A stretch of 64,000 bases of DNA from Caballeronia glathei (GTDB lineage: Bacteria; Pseudomonadota; Gammaproteobacteria; Burkholderiales; Burkholderiaceae): positions 115,171-179,170 of the forward strand of contig NZ_JFHC01000005.1 in the NCBI RefSeq assembly GCF_000698595.1, written 5' to 3'. The notes under the pieces were generated by a model. It made no database searches. It was not told where the DNA came from and saw nothing but the letters and a program-made list of their open reading frames with translations. A program made the position numbers and the translations under genes. Below, in pieces: positions 17,999-27,587 of the stretch (its first letter is position 1; each line of letters begins with the position of its first letter).

Positions 17999-19474
17999 TC
18001 ACTGGAACCAGTGTTCACGTGCTTTCATGATCAACGCCTTAGCGGCATCCTCTTCCATGCCGGTCATTTCGACCAGCTCATCCACAGCCAGCTCGGCGAG
18101 TTCGTCGCGCGTCTGGATCTGGTGTTCCGCGAGCTTCGACAGCAGTTCGCTATCCATGCCGTCGAGGCTCTTCAGGTCGAGCGCCACGCCCTCGACCTTT
18201 TCTTCGTTGGCGATCGCCATCGTCAGCAACGCGTCACGGGAGCGATTGCGCAGTTCGTGAACCGTGTCTTCGTCGAAGGCTTCGATTTCGAGCATTTCGT
18301 TGAGCGGCACATACGCGATCTCCTCGAGGCTCGTGAAGCCCTCGTCGATCAGAATGTCGGCCACTTCTTCATCGACGTCGAGGCGCGCCATGAACAGGTT
18401 GCGCAATGTGCCGCGCTCTTCGTTCTGCTTCAACGCGGACTCATCCGGCGTCATGATGTTGATCTGCCAGCCGGTGAGTTCGCTGGCAAGACGGACGTTC
18501 TGGCCGCTGCGGCCGATTGCGACCGCGAGTTCGTTCTCGTCCACGACGACGTCCATCGAATGCTTTTCCTCATCGACGACGATCGACTGTACGGCAGCCG
18601 GCGCGAGGGCGCCGATCACGAACTGGGCGGGATCTTCCGACCATAGCACGATGTCGACGTTCTCGCCACCGAGCTCGTTTCGCACTGCCTGCACGCGCGA
18701 GCCGCGAATGCCGACGCAGGTGCCGATCGGGTCGATGCGCTTGTCGTACGCGATCACCCCGATTTTCGCACGCACGCCGGGATCGCGTGCAGCCGCCTTG
18801 ATTTCGAGCAGGCCCTGCTCGATTTCGGGCACTTCCATTTCGAACAGCTTCATCAGGAACTCGGGCGCCGTGCGCGAGAGCTCGATCTGCGGGCCGCGCG
18901 CGGTGCGGTCGACCTTCGCGATGTAGGCGCGCACGCGGTCGCCCACGCGCAGGTTTTCCTTCGGAATCAGCTGGTCGCGGCGCAGGAGCGCTTCCACGCG
19001 GCCCGATTCGACGATGAAATTGCCCTTGTCGAGACGCTTGACCGAGCCGGTCATGATCTTCTCGCCGCGCTCGAGGAAGTCGTTCAGGATCTGCTCGCGT
19101 TCGGCGTCGCGAACCTTCTGAAGAATCACCTGCTTCGCCGCCTGCGCGCCGATGCGGCCGAATTCGATCGACGGAATCGGCTGCTCGATGTAGTCGTCCA
19201 CCTGCGCGTCGGGCTTTTCTTCCTTCGCTTCGAACAGCAGGATCTCCTGATCCGGCTCCTGCAGACCCGCCTCGTCCGGCACGACGCGCCAGCGGCGGAA
19301 GGTTTCGTGTTCGCCGCTTTCACGATCGATCGCGACGCGAATATCCACGTCTTCCTCGAACAGCTTTTTCGTTGCCGAAGCAAGCGCAGCCTCGAGCGCT
19401 GCGTACACCACGTCCTTGTTGACGTTTTTTTCGCGCGCCAGCGCATCCGCCAGCATCAAAACTTCGCGACTCAT
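17999..19474 (-). CDS. nusA: Transcription termination/antitermination protein NusA
   Basis: NusA binds RNA polymerase, enhances pausing and intrinsic termination, and joins antitermination complexes. The 491-residue protein has the N-terminal RNAP-binding domain ([18 protein letters not shown] onward), an S1 domain at about 130-200 ([16 protein letters not shown]), and KH1 and KH2 domains with [20 protein letters not shown] and [19 protein letters not shown]. Two acidic C-terminal AR repeats (about 365-490) end in AREHWFQ. Its ATG overlaps the rimP stop codon by four bases (ATGA), implying translational coupling. A terminator-like hairpin in the operon leader offers a possible autoregulatory target. 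Confidence 0.97.
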   Translation of the reverse strand: MSREVLMLADALAREKNVNKDVVYAALEAALASATKKLFEEDVDIRVAIDRESGEHETFRRWRVVPDEAGLQEPDQEILLFEAKEEKPDAQVDDYIEQPIPSIEFGRIGAQAAKQVILQKVRDAEREQILNDFLERGEKIMTGSVKRLDKGNFIVESGRVEALLRRDQLIPKENLRVGDRVRAYIAKVDRTARGPQIELSRTAPEFLMKLFEMEVPEIEQGLLEIKAAARDPGVRAKIGVIAYDKRIDPIGTCVGIRGSRVQAVRNELGGENVDIVLWSEDPAQFVIGALAPAAVQSIVVDEEKHSMDVVVDENELAVAIGRSGQNVRLASELTGWQINIMTPDESALKQNEERGTLRNLFMARLDVDEEVADILIDEGFTSLEEIAYVPLNEMLEIEAFDEDTVHELRNRSRDALLTMAIANEEKVEGVALDLKSLDGMDSELLSKLAEHQIQTRDELAELAVDELVEMTGMEEDAAKALIMKAREHWFQ

Positions 19475-19929
19475 TGTTTGCGGCTCCTAAAGTCAACCTT
19501 GGGGACGAGACGTGCTTTATCGAGGTCCGCGATCGTGAAATCGAGCATTGCGGCGCCGTCCTTCCCTTCAAATTCCAAACCAATCGTTTCGCCGTTCGGC
19601 GCATGCACGATGCCCCGGTACGACTTGCGCCCGTCCAGCGGCTTTTTCAAAGTGATTACGGCTTCGCTGCCCGCGAAGCGCTCGAAGTCGGCCAGTTTCT
19701 TGAGCGGCCGGTCGAGACCGGGCGAAGAAACCTCGAGCCGGTCGTAATCGATGTTTTCGACTTCGAGCAGATACTGGAGCTGACGCGTGACCTTCTCGCA
19801 GTCTTCAATGGCAATTCCGGCGGGCTGGTCGATATAGACGCGCAACATGCCGCCTCCCGATCGCTCGAGATCGACAAGCTCGTAGCCGAGGCCCGAGACC
19901 GTGGTTTCTATCAATTCCGTCAGATGCAC
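19471..19929 (-). CDS. rimP: Ribosome maturation factor RimP
   Basis: RimP acts in 30S assembly near the S12 region. The 152-residue protein reads [23 protein letters not shown] at its N-terminus and contains [25 protein letters not shown] and SSPGLDRPL, the family signatures. The start is a GTG at 19929, with a GGAG five bases upstream; this gives the usual 152-153 residues. The ORF can be opened about 55 residues further upstream, but that part is Arg/Gly-rich, unlike RimP, and runs into a terminator hairpin. It is the first gene of the rimP-nusA-infB-rbfA-truB operon, and its stop overlaps the nusA start. Confidence 0.95.
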   Translation of the reverse strand: MHLTELIETTVSGLGYELVDLERSGGGMLRVYIDQPAGIAIEDCEKVTRQLQYLLEVENIDYDRLEVSSPGLDRPLKKLADFERFAGSEAVITLKKPLDGRKSYRGIVHAPNGETIGLEFEGKDGAAMLDFTIADLDKARLVPKVDFRSRKQ

Positions 19930-20039
19930 AGTGACTCCAAGGTGTTCGCGCGCTCCACGCCGGAACACCTGCGGGCCGCGCCTTAGCCGGCGCGCCTCCC
20001 TTCCTCGCCCTGCAGCCCAAGATGCCGAACCGAACAGCC

Positions 20040-20064
20040 AAAAAAAAATGGGCGCAACGCCCAT
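20040..20064 (-). terminator. Terminator-like hairpin in the rimP-nusA leader
   Basis: A seven-bp stem (ATGGGCG and complement) with a three-base loop is followed in the minus direction by at least nine T residues. It lies about 110 bp before the rimP start and about 65 bp after the start point predicted from the promoter at 20136-20164. It is therefore a candidate attenuator of the rimP-nusA operon. It could alternatively be a second terminator for rluB. Confidence 0.75.
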
Positions 20065-20135
20065 CTTCTTGAAACCGAGGTCGCATCTGGGCGGCAAAAC
20101 GAAACTGCGGAAACTGCGTGCCCAGCGACTTTGTG

Positions 20136-20164
20136 ATTTTAGCTATTTTTCGGGATAAACGCAA
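20136..20164 (-). promoter_or_regulatory. Probable promoter of the rimP-nusA-infB operon
   Basis: On the minus strand a TTGCGT -35 and a TAAAAT -10 are separated by 17 bp. It is the only reasonable sigma-70 match between rluB and rimP. It overlaps the end of the hairpin region that probably terminates rluB. Confidence 0.5.
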
Positions 20165-20217
20165 ACGAAACGGCCCGGATGAGGGCCGTTTCGGCGCCGA
20201 TTCGGGCCGTTTGCGTT
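20158..20217 (-). terminator. Nested hairpins downstream of rluB
   Basis: An inner 10-bp perfect stem (GAAACGGCCC with its complement, 20167-20192) lies in a larger repeat whose ends, AACGCAAACG and its complement (20158-20217), also pair. In the minus direction the inner stem is followed by a T-rich stretch (GTTTGCGTTT). It probably terminates rluB. The same 3' arm can pair with either of two 5' arms, so alternative structures are possible. Confidence 0.55.
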
Positions 20218-20370
20218 CGAAACGCGGTCATAGCTGGCCGCGTGCCGAACTGTCGGTCGACGCGAATGCGCGGCTTTCACGCGCTACCGCTTTTGGTCTC
20301 ACCGGATGTGATCAAAATGGTGCGCAAGGCGCCGCTTTTCAAGCGCCGCGTGTTTTCGACCAGCGCTTCA
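20218..20370. other. Gene-free tail after rluB
   Basis: This 153-bp stretch lies between the rluB stop codon and the nested hairpins. No open frame with a ribosome-binding site and no repeat was recognised; it is probably the 3' untranslated part of the rluB transcript. Confidence 0.4.
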
Positions 20371-22188
20371 TCAGCGCCCGCGCGTGCGATTGCGCGGCGT
20401 GGCCGGACGCGGGCCGCGGCCGGCGCCGCCCGGTTTTCCCTGCCCCCCACCCGGCGCACCCTGACGGCGCGGACCACCCGGATTCGCGGAACGCTTGCCC
20501 GGGCCGCCGGCGCCCATTCCCGCCGCGCCCTGCCCGCCGCCCTGCGGGCGGCCTCCTCGCTGGCCGGAGCCTGCGCGAGCGCCGTTCGGGCGATTGCCGT
20601 TTGCCTCGCCGCCCGCGCGATTGCCGTTGGGCTCTCGTGCGCCGCGCGCACCGTACCCGCCGATGCCGCCCAGGCCGTCCGCGTTGCCGAACCCGCCTGC
20701 CGTGCCGCGCCGTCCGCCCGCGGCACCGCCGCGAGTGGGCGTCTGCGCCATGCGCGAATGCGAGCTCAAAACCGGCTCACGCGTGATGAATCCCATCGAC
20801 GTCTGCATCGGATCGGGCTGAACGCGCTGGGGCGCGCTGCGTCCGCCCTTCTCCTCGGCCGGCGGCTTGAGGCCCACCGACGCCATCAGGCTGCGCACCT
20901 GATTGTCTTCGAGCTCTTCCCAGCGGCCGCGCTTCAGGCCCTTCGGCAACGCGATCGGGCCATGGCGCGTGCGGATCAGGCGGCTGACCATCAGGCCGGC
21001 GGCCTCGAACATGCGGCGCACCTCGCGATTGCGCCCTTCGGCGAGCGCCACGTGGTACCAGTGATTCGTGCCTTCGCCGCCGCCATCCTGAATGCGCAGG
21101 AAATTGGCGGGGCCGTCGTCGAGTTCGACGCCCTTCAGGAGCTTTTGCCGCATGCCTTCGGAGAGTTCACCGACCACGCGCACCGCGTACTCACGCTCCA
21201 CGCTGTAGCGCGGATGCATGAAGCGGTTCGCGAGATCGCCGGAGGTCGTGAGCAGCAGCAGGCCTTCCGTGTTGAAGTCGAGGCGGCCGACGGCGAGCCA
21301 TTTGGCCGTTTTCATCGGCGGCAGCTTGTCGAACACGGACGGACGGCCTTCCGGATCGGCATGGCTCACGATTTCGCCGGTCGGCTTGTGATACAGCAGG
21401 ATGCGCGGCGGCTTGCTCGCGAGCTTGCGCTTGAGCGGCTTGCCGTTGATGCGCACCTGGTCGGTCGGCATGATGCGCTGGCCGATGTGCGCCGGCTCCC
21501 CGTTCACCGACACGCGACCCGCGATGATCAGTTCTTCCATGTCGCGGCGCGAGCCCATGCCCGCCTCGGCGAGCACCTTGTGGAGCTTCGGCGCATCGTC
21601 GTCGGGTTCCAGCACGCGCTTTTGCTGCGGCGCGTTGCGGCCGCGGCGCAGCATCGGGGCGCGCACGCCGCCTGCGTTGTTGTCGGCGTCGAACGCGGGC
21701 GACGTGACGTAAGCGAACACGTCGTCGACCGCAGCGGCCGCGGCGCTCGGCACCAGTGCGGGCGCGTCGTCGCGCTTGCCGCGCTTTTGCGCGCCCTGCC
21801 GGCGTCCGCCCTCTCGCTGGCCTTCCTTGGCTTCACGCGGCTCCCTCGGCTCGCGATTGCCCTCGCGTGGTGCGCGCGGTTCGCGCGGCTCGCGTTTGCC
21901 GTCGGCGTTGCGCGGCGCCTTGCCGGCCGCGTCCTTGCGCGGCATGCGCACCTGCGCGACGACGACGCCATCCGGAGGCGCTTCTGGCACCGCCCCGGCT
22001 GCCGGCGCGGCTTCAGCGCCCTTCGTCTTCGCGACGGCCCGGCGCCGCGCGATCAGGCTGCGCGGTCCCCGGCGCAAGCCGCGGCGGGGACGGTCGTCGC
22101 CCTCGGCGGCATCGGACGGGCCTTGTGCGTCCGTGGCACGAACGGGGCGCTCGGATTCGGGCGAATCGCTGTCGTGGGAATGTGTCAA
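20371..22188 (-). CDS. rluB: 23S rRNA pseudouridine(2605) synthase RluB
   Basis: This S4-domain RsuA-family pseudouridine synthase is predicted to modify U2605 of 23S rRNA. The catalytic core spans roughly residues 195-440. The S4 RNA-binding domain is [20 protein letters not shown] and following. The catalytic motif [14 protein letters not shown] carries Asp304, and the [12 protein letters not shown] motif follows. The protein is 605 residues long. About 190 extra residues precede the core, rich in Arg, Glu and Pro. About 150 follow it, rich in Gly, Arg, Asn and Pro with RGG-like spacing. E. coli RluB is about half this length. scpB ends 122 bp upstream in the same direction. Confidence 0.93.
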   Translation of the reverse strand: MTHSHDSDSPESERPVRATDAQGPSDAAEGDDRPRRGLRRGPRSLIARRRAVAKTKGAEAAPAAGAVPEAPPDGVVVAQVRMPRKDAAGKAPRNADGKREPREPRAPREGNREPREPREAKEGQREGGRRQGAQKRGKRDDAPALVPSAAAAAVDDVFAYVTSPAFDADNNAGGVRAPMLRRGRNAPQQKRVLEPDDDAPKLHKVLAEAGMGSRRDMEELIIAGRVSVNGEPAHIGQRIMPTDQVRINGKPLKRKLASKPPRILLYHKPTGEIVSHADPEGRPSVFDKLPPMKTAKWLAVGRLDFNTEGLLLLTTSGDLANRFMHPRYSVEREYAVRVVGELSEGMRQKLLKGVELDDGPANFLRIQDGGGEGTNHWYHVALAEGRNREVRRMFEAAGLMVSRLIRTRHGPIALPKGLKRGRWEELEDNQVRSLMASVGLKPPAEEKGGRSAPQRVQPDPMQTSMGFITREPVLSSHSRMAQTPTRGGAAGGRRGTAGGFGNADGLGGIGGYGARGAREPNGNRAGGEANGNRPNGARAGSGQRGGRPQGGGQGAAGMGAGGPGKRSANPGGPRRQGAPGGGQGKPGGAGRGPRPATPRNRTRGR

Positions 22189-22310
22189 AACAACCTCAAA
22201 TGTGTCGGGTCGCGCGCCCGTCGCGGGCGCGTCAAAAATATCCGCTGATCGTCGGCTGATCTTCTCAGCTGGTCTTTATGGACAGCCGGATCAGGGTCCG
22301 TGCAATTGCA

Positions 22311-23384
22311 TCAGGCGCGGCGTGCGGTCCGCTCGTCGGTGTCGTCGTCGGTCAGCACGTTTTCGTCCGGCGCGGCGGTATCGCGATCGTCCGGATCGCC
22401 CTCTTTCGCCTGCTCCGGCTCCGATCCGGACGCAACCATCGGTGTTTCGTGGCGCGCCGGGTCGCTCGGGGGTACTGCGTGTTCTGTGTCGTTCGCGCCG
22501 GTCAACGCCTGCGGCTTTCCGGCCGGTTCACTGGTTTCGACGGCTTCCCGCGCGGCGACGCCGTACGCCTCTTCAGCATCCCGCGTGCCGGCGATGTCGG
22601 CCTGACCCGGCGCCTGTTCCGCTGACGGGTCCTGCGCGAGCGCTTCGGGCTGTGCGTCTTCCGGGACGGCGCTGTTCGCCGCTTCGGCCGCAGCCGCTTT
22701 TGCTTCCTCTTTCACGTGGACTTCGAGCGCGTCGCCGCGTTCCCCGGCATCGCCCGGATCCTGCGCCGGCACGCCTTGTCCGTCTGCTGCGGCGGCGACG
22801 CGGCCCGCGGCCGCCTCGCTGTCGGGAAACTCGATCGAATGCTGCGCGAGCAGTGCCGCCTCGAACTGCGCGGACGGATTGTCGAGCGCCGGCAGCTCGT
22901 CGAGCGCGCTCAAACCGAGGTCGTCGAGAAACTGCTTGGTCGTCGCGTACAGCGCCGGGCGCCCCGGCACGTCGCGATGGCCGATCACCTCGATCCAGCT
23001 GCGGTCTTCGAGTTGCTTCACGACCTGCGTGTTCACGGTCACGCCGCGAATTTCCTCGATGTCGCCGCGCGTAACCGGTTGCCGATACGCAATAATCGCG
23101 AGCGTTTCGAGAACGGCACGCGAGTATTTGGGCGGCTTTTCAGGATGCAGCCGATCGAGATAACCCCGCATCGCGGGCTTGCTTTGAAAACGCCATCCCG
23201 ACGCCAGCGCGACCAGTTCGACGCCACGCCCCGACCAGTCCTGCTTCAGGCCTTCGAGCAACGTGCGAACGGTGTCTGCCGATATATCGTCGGCGAAAAG
23301 CTTGCGCAACTCACCGAGTTTCAGCGGCTCCTGCGCGCAGATCAAAGCAGTCTCGAGGACGATCTTCGCCTCTTGGGTATTCAT
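22311..23384 (-). CDS. scpB: SMC-ScpAB condensin subunit ScpB
   Basis: ScpB is the winged-helix dimer of the SMC-ScpA-ScpB complex that compacts and segregates the chromosome. Residues 1-185 form the conserved domain, with [21 protein letters not shown] at the start and the signature [20 protein letters not shown] followed by [25 protein letters not shown]. After about residue 190 comes a roughly 165-residue acidic, low-complexity tail rich in Ala, Glu, Asp and Pro. It is probably disordered and ends DERTARRA. The complete protein has 357 residues, against about 190-200 in Bacillus. scpA is not in the window. Confidence 0.93.
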   Translation of the reverse strand: MNTQEAKIVLETALICAQEPLKLGELRKLFADDISADTVRTLLEGLKQDWSGRGVELVALASGWRFQSKPAMRGYLDRLHPEKPPKYSRAVLETLAIIAYRQPVTRGDIEEIRGVTVNTQVVKQLEDRSWIEVIGHRDVPGRPALYATTKQFLDDLGLSALDELPALDNPSAQFEAALLAQHSIEFPDSEAAAGRVAAAADGQGVPAQDPGDAGERGDALEVHVKEEAKAAAAEAANSAVPEDAQPEALAQDPSAEQAPGQADIAGTRDAEEAYGVAAREAVETSEPAGKPQALTGANDTEHAVPPSDPARHETPMVASGSEPEQAKEGDPDDRDTAAPDENVLTDDDTDERTARRA

Positions 23385-23850
23385 GCAGCTAGGTCCGACC
23401 CTGTGTGGTCAATGAACCGGATCAATCGGGCGTATGCGGGCCGGAGCGAACTCGAGCGCACCAAACGAACGCTGCGGACGATGAAACTGGACGCGGAATT
23501 TCAAGACGCGCTCGCCCGATTTTGATCGGTCATATTGATTGGGAGCACGCACCGGGGGGAGGCGAACCGAGCGATCGGCCAGCGCGATGCAGAAAAATCG
23601 CGGTACTTCTGGCGGACCGCCGAACCATCCCAGCCGGACGGAGTAGCACTTTCCAAGGCGGAAGCGCGTGACTGAGCGCCATATTACGCAAAAAGAACCG
23701 GTGCGTAAAGGTGAAACATTCGACCCGGCAAACGCTCACGTCGAGCACTTCCTGCGCTGTCCGGGCAGCAGACGCGGCATTTGGTGCCGCCCGCGGGGCC
23801 GCCCCGGAACCGCGCGGCGCGTATTCCGGGAAAGCCGCTCGACAGGCCGC
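23385..23850. other. Intergenic region upstream of scpB
   Basis: This 466-bp interval lies between scpB and the aminotransferase gene and contains the minus-strand scpB promoter region. I found no tRNA, no terminator with a T-tract and no open frame with a ribosome-binding site. A 72-codon minus-strand frame at 23530-23748 has no recognisable product. Confidence 0.4.
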
Positions 23851-25122
23851 TCAGGCGAGCCCCCGCGACGCCAGGAATCCACGCAAGCGCGCCACTCCGG
23901 CGTCGAGCCGCGCCGGGTCGCATGCGTAGCACCAGCGCACGAAGCCCTCGCCCTCCTCGCCGAACGCGCTGCCCGGCGCGAGACCGAGCCCCGCTTCCCG
24001 CACGAGCGCCTTGCACAGTTCCAGGCTGTGCTCTCCACCGGGTAGCGAAAAGAACAGATACATCGCGCCTGCAGGCGAACGCACGTCGATGCCCGGAATC
24101 GACTGCAGCGCCGCCACCAGATGATCGCGGCTCGCGCGCAGATCGGCGACGAGCGACTGCGTGAAGCGCTCGCCTTCGCGCACCGCGACGACGCCCGCCT
24201 GCTGCACGAAAGACGGCGCGCACGACGTGTTGTACTCGACGAGCTTGCCGAGGTCGTCCATCAGGCCCGCCGGCGCGACGAGCCAGCCGAGCCGCCAGCC
24301 CGTCATGAGCCATGCCTTCGAGAACGAATTGACCGCGATCACGCGTTCGTCGCGCGTGGCGAGATCGAGGAACGACGGCGCGGGGCGTCCGTGCGCACCG
24401 TAATGGAGCCGTTCGTAGACTTCGTCGGCGACGATCCAGATGCCGTGCCGCCGGCAATGCTCGAGGACGGTGCGCTGCGCTTCGCGCGTCATCGTCCAGC
24501 CGGTCGGATTGTTCGGCGAGTTGATCATCAGCATGCGCGTTCCGGGCGTGAGCGCGGCGAGCAGGCGCTCGACGTCGAGCGTCCAGCCGTCTGCGCCATA
24601 GGTCAGCGACACCGTTTCGACGCTCGCACCCAGAATCTTCGGAATCTCGACGAGGTTCGGCCACAGCGGCGTGACCGCGACCGCGCGGTCGCCCGCGCCG
24701 ACCACCAGTTGCGCCGCGAGCATCAGCGCGTTGACGCCGGCGCTCGTCACCGCGACGTGGCCGGGCGTGGTCTCGCCGTGCAGCGCGCTCACGTAGTCCG
24801 CGAGCGCCTCGCGCAGCGGCGCGATGCCCAGATTGTGGGTGTAGAACGTGGCGCCGTCGGCGAGCGCGCGGCTCGCGGCGTCGCGGATGAACTGCGGCGT
24901 CACCCGGTCCGACTCGCCGAACCAGAACGGCAGCACGTCCGGCACGCCGAAGCCCGCGTTCGCTACCTCGCGAATTTGCGAGGGCCGCAGCGCGCGAACG
25001 GCGTCGCGCGCATTTGGTGCGCCCGGTGCACCCGGTGTGTCTGCCGCATTTTGGGCGCTGCGCGCATCGCCCTCCGGCGCGCCCGTCCCGGCCGTCGCCG
25101 CCTCTTCCGACTCCCTCATCAC
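23851..25122 (-). CDS. PLP-dependent class I/II aminotransferase
   Basis: This is a fold-type I aminotransferase of 423 residues, cytoplasmic. The cofactor lysine is Lys269 in NSFSKAWLMTGWRLGW. NSPNNPTGW (about 201-209) and ADEVYERLHYG (about 232-242) are the other PLP and substrate-contact motifs. The C-terminal arginine region is near GEGFVRWCYACDPARL. The first about 40 residues are Ala/Gly/Pro-rich, so translation may begin later than ATG 25122. The family covers aspartate, alanine and methionine aminotransferases, and the specific substrate cannot be read. A LysR gene lies 107 bp upstream in the same direction and may be cotranscribed. Confidence 0.88.
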   Translation of the reverse strand: MMRESEEAATAGTGAPEGDARSAQNAADTPGAPGAPNARDAVRALRPSQIREVANAGFGVPDVLPFWFGESDRVTPQFIRDAASRALADGATFYTHNLGIAPLREALADYVSALHGETTPGHVAVTSAGVNALMLAAQLVVGAGDRAVAVTPLWPNLVEIPKILGASVETVSLTYGADGWTLDVERLLAALTPGTRMLMINSPNNPTGWTMTREAQRTVLEHCRRHGIWIVADEVYERLHYGAHGRPAPSFLDLATRDERVIAVNSFSKAWLMTGWRLGWLVAPAGLMDDLGKLVEYNTSCAPSFVQQAGVVAVREGERFTQSLVADLRASRDHLVAALQSIPGIDVRSPAGAMYLFFSLPGGEHSLELCKALVREAGLGLAPGSAFGEEGEGFVRWCYACDPARLDAGVARLRGFLASRGLA

Positions 25123-25229
25123 CCGCCCCCGTCAATTTGAATGTTCAGATGTCCAAGTCTAACTTGCCGTCCGGCTTCCGATCGCCGTGCCCGCCCGCAC
25201 CGTGGCCTCGTGCGGCGTCACGGATGCGC

Positions 25230-26144
25230 TCAATCCAGTTCCTCGGCGCGCTTCGGGAGCGACGCGATCAGCCCCCACACGGATTCTGCCGCGGGCGAGA
25301 GCGACCGGTCCCGCCTCCGCACGAGCTCCACCGTGCGCTCGGCGCGCGGCGTGAGCGGCAGCGCGACGAGCGCCGAGTGCGCCGGCAGCGGCAAGGCGAG
25401 CCGCGGCAGCACGCTGACGCCGACTCCCGCCTCGACCAGCCCGAATACCGTCGCCGGATGCCCGAGTTCCTGCACGACCTCGGCGCTCACGGCGTGCTCG
25501 CGCATGACGGCGTCGATGATCGGCCGGCTGCCGGACGCGTAATCGAGCATCACGAGCCGCTCGCCTGCGAGCGCCGCCCAGGACACTTCGTGCTCCCGGG
25601 CAAGCCGGTGGTCCTGCCGCGCGACGAGACAGAACGAATCGGTCATCACGGGTTCGCCGTGGAGGTCGTCGGAACTGAAGGGCCCGATCACGACGCCGAA
25701 ATCCACCTCGCCCGATTTCACCTGACGCAATACGTCACTTTGCACGTCGTCGCGCAGGCTGAGCGCGATCAGCGGAAATTGCGCAAGGCACGCTGCGATC
25801 ACGCGCGGCATCAGCCGGCATGCGACCGTCGGGCTCGCCGCAACGATCACCCGCCCCCGCCGCTGCTCGCCGAGATCGCGTATTTCACGCAGCGCCTCGT
25901 CGAGATCCGTCAGAAGCCGCGACACGCTGCCAACGAGATTCATGCCGACATCGGTCAGTTGCACCTCGCGCGTCGTCCGGTCGATCAGCTTGAGGCCGAT
26001 TTCGCTTTCCAGCTCGCGCACGCACCGGCTCACCGCCGACTGCGTGAGCCCGATTTCGTCGCCGGCGCGACTGAAACTCGAAAGCCGCGCCACTTCGATA
26101 AACACTCGCAGTTGCCGCAGCGTCACATTGAGCGTCGGATTCAT
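25230..26144 (-). CDS. LysR family transcriptional regulator
   Basis: This 304-residue LysR-type regulator has a winged helix at residues about 8-67 (LRQLRVFIEVARLSSFSRAGDEIGLTQSAVSRCVRELES), followed by the linker helix and a periplasmic-binding-like effector domain (about 93-300). The HTH wording resembles the GbpR, galactose-binding regulator or PbpR-like subgroup, but this is weak. The start at 26144 (MNPTLNVTLRQL) fits the family. A TATAAT sequence lies on the minus strand 36-41 bp upstream without a good -35, as in autoregulated LysR promoters. Its target may be the downstream aminotransferase, which is in the same orientation. Confidence 0.9.
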   Translation of the reverse strand: MNPTLNVTLRQLRVFIEVARLSSFSRAGDEIGLTQSAVSRCVRELESEIGLKLIDRTTREVQLTDVGMNLVGSVSRLLTDLDEALREIRDLGEQRRGRVIVAASPTVACRLMPRVIAACLAQFPLIALSLRDDVQSDVLRQVKSGEVDFGVVIGPFSSDDLHGEPVMTDSFCLVARQDHRLAREHEVSWAALAGERLVMLDYASGSRPIIDAVMREHAVSAEVVQELGHPATVFGLVEAGVGVSVLPRLALPLPAHSALVALPLTPRAERTVELVRRRDRSLSPAAESVWGLIASLPKRAEELD

Positions 26145-26557
26145 TCATCAATCTCATGGATGGCGCCTGTCTATGCGCGATTATAGGTAAACAATCGCCC
26201 GACATTATTTCGATCCGCGACACGCTGCGGTGCAACAAAACGGCGCTCGCGCACGCAGGAAGGGCCTATTGCACAGGATTGGTGATTGTCCCGATTTCGC
26301 GAACACAGCATTTCGGGTCTGATACGGGCCATGCTGGCATCTCGCCAGCCTACTGCCACGCGGGTTTCCCGGAATTTGCTGCACGCATGGCACGGTTCTC
26401 GCATTTCCTTGCGCACAGGGTCGGCGTCGCTGCGGAATCAAACGCAAATCGTCCGCCGCAGTGGCTGCTCCGACCTGCCTGGTATTCGTTCTTCGGATTC
26501 CGACCAGAGTGCGCGGCGCGGGGCAGCGCACCGGGGTTAGCTTCGCTGAGGTGAAAC
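26145..26557. other. Intergenic region, LysR to transposase-like gene
   Basis: This 413-bp region lies between divergent genes. A TATAAT at 26185-26180 on the minus strand is a likely LysR -10 box. The rest is GC-rich without clear hairpins, terminal inverted repeats or target-site duplications next to the transposase-like gene. Confidence 0.4.
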
Positions 26558-26959
26558 ATGATGCTGTTCGACGATTTGAGAGATAACGAGTGGGCGCTGG
26601 TTGAGGCGCTTTTCTGCGCCGAACCGGCTCGCAGCGAGCGACGTGGCCGTCCGCGCGTCGAAGCACGCGCCGTGGTCAACGCGGTGCTGTGGGTTTTGTC
26701 GACTGGCGAAGGCTGGTCGAAACTGCCGGGCCGCTATCCGTCGCCGCCGACGTGCCGTCGGCGCTTCGACGAATGGCAGGCGGACGGCACGCTTGCCGAA
26801 ATCGTGAAGCGGCTCGGCAACAACGGCCGTGAAGTGTCGTTGCGCGGCCGCATCGGCTCCACGGCGGCAAAGCCGCCCGCACCGCCGAGCCGCGACCGCC
26901 TGCGCGGCGCGTTCTGGACCAATCCGGAATCGTGGCGCGCGCCGGCCAAGATGGCCTGA
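26558..26959 (+). CDS. Stand-alone IS402/IS5-type transposase N-terminal domain protein
   Basis: The 133-residue protein matches the N-terminal DNA-binding half of IS5-group (IS402-like, DUF4096) transposases: LRDNEWALVEALF, then RRGRPRVEARAVVNAVLWVLSTGEGWSKLP and YPSPPTCRRRFDEW. The DDE catalytic domain is absent. After about residue 85 the sequence changes to a basic, Pro-rich tail ending DRLRGAFWTNPESWRAPAKMA that is not transposase-like. It has a proper ribosome-binding site (GAGGTG, six bases before the ATG) and ends in a normal stop. No inverted repeats flank it. It may be a retained DNA-binding protein rather than a live element. I recall similar short proteins in other Burkholderia genomes but have not checked. 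Confidence 0.75.
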   Translation: MMLFDDLRDNEWALVEALFCAEPARSERRGRPRVEARAVVNAVLWVLSTGEGWSKLPGRYPSPPTCRRRFDEWQADGTLAEIVKRLGNNGREVSLRGRIGSTAAKPPAPPSRDRLRGAFWTNPESWRAPAKMA

Positions 26960-27214
26960 TATCAACGCTCCCTCAGAAAGACGGGCGGATTGCTCCGCAC
27001 GTCTTGTGTCGTCGGACCGGGCCGCGCAGCGGTAAAGCGCCCGTCCCACGTTCGTTCCCTGCCTGCCGCGCCGCCCGCGTGCGCCGGCAGCATCGCGTCC
27101 TCCGTCATCCCTGTCGCGAAACAACTATTTACCATTCTTTACAGCGTGCCCCGCTGCTCAGGCATAACTTGATGAGCTAGCAACAGGTTCGACAGGGCCT
27201 GAAGGGGGCTTAAC

Positions 27215-27475
27215 GTGAAACCAATGTCACTGCTCGGATGCGGCATTGTGGTTTCATTGCTTGGCGGCATGGCCGCGGGTCAAACGCCGGCACCGCCGCA
27301 ACCGGGTGACATCAGCCTGCAGGCAAGCGCGCGGGCGGCCGTATCGTCCCAGGACGGATCGCGCGTGAAGGAAACCACACCGCCCGCTCCGCGCGGCGAT
27401 TTGCGCGGCGACATCGCGAGCAACGTGCGCGCGCGGCCGGAAACCGGACACGACGACAAGCCGCGCCGTCACTGA
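27215..27475 (+). CDS. Small exported hypothetical protein
   Basis: This 86-residue protein starts at a GTG with GGGGG about six bases upstream. Residues 1-22 form a signal peptide (MKPMSLLGCGIVVSLLGGMAAG, cleavage near AAG-QTP). The mature part is about 60 residues, polar, rich in Pro, Arg, Asp and Ala, and ends DDKPRRH. No domain is recognised. The signal peptide, ribosome-binding site and downstream terminator support a real gene. Function unknown. Confidence 0.6.
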   Translation: MKPMSLLGCGIVVSLLGGMAAGQTPAPPQPGDISLQASARAAVSSQDGSRVKETTPPAPRGDLRGDIASNVRARPETGHDDKPRRH

Positions 27476-27587
27476 TTTGTCATTCAGCGAAGTTTGCATT
27501 CCGATGCATCGGCGGGGAACCAGTGCGCGCTTGCGCCAGTCCCACCCAGTGCCATGAGCACAGCGTGGCAGCAGTAAGATCCGGTAT

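Noticed and set aside
19930..20097. RimP starting about 55 residues earlier
   Set aside because: The additional residues are translated terminator and leader sequence. GTG 19929 has a good Shine-Dalgarno and gives the family length.
23530..23748. A 72-codon minus-strand frame upstream of scpB
   Set aside because: No ribosome-binding site, no recognisable domain, and codon usage unlike neighbours.
23385..23850. Riboswitch or tRNA in the scpB upstream region
   Set aside because: No cloverleaf or known riboswitch core was recognised, and the neighbouring genes do not suggest a ligand.
26145..27214. An intact insertion sequence around the transposase-like gene
   Set aside because: No terminal inverted repeats, target duplication or DDE domain could be found.
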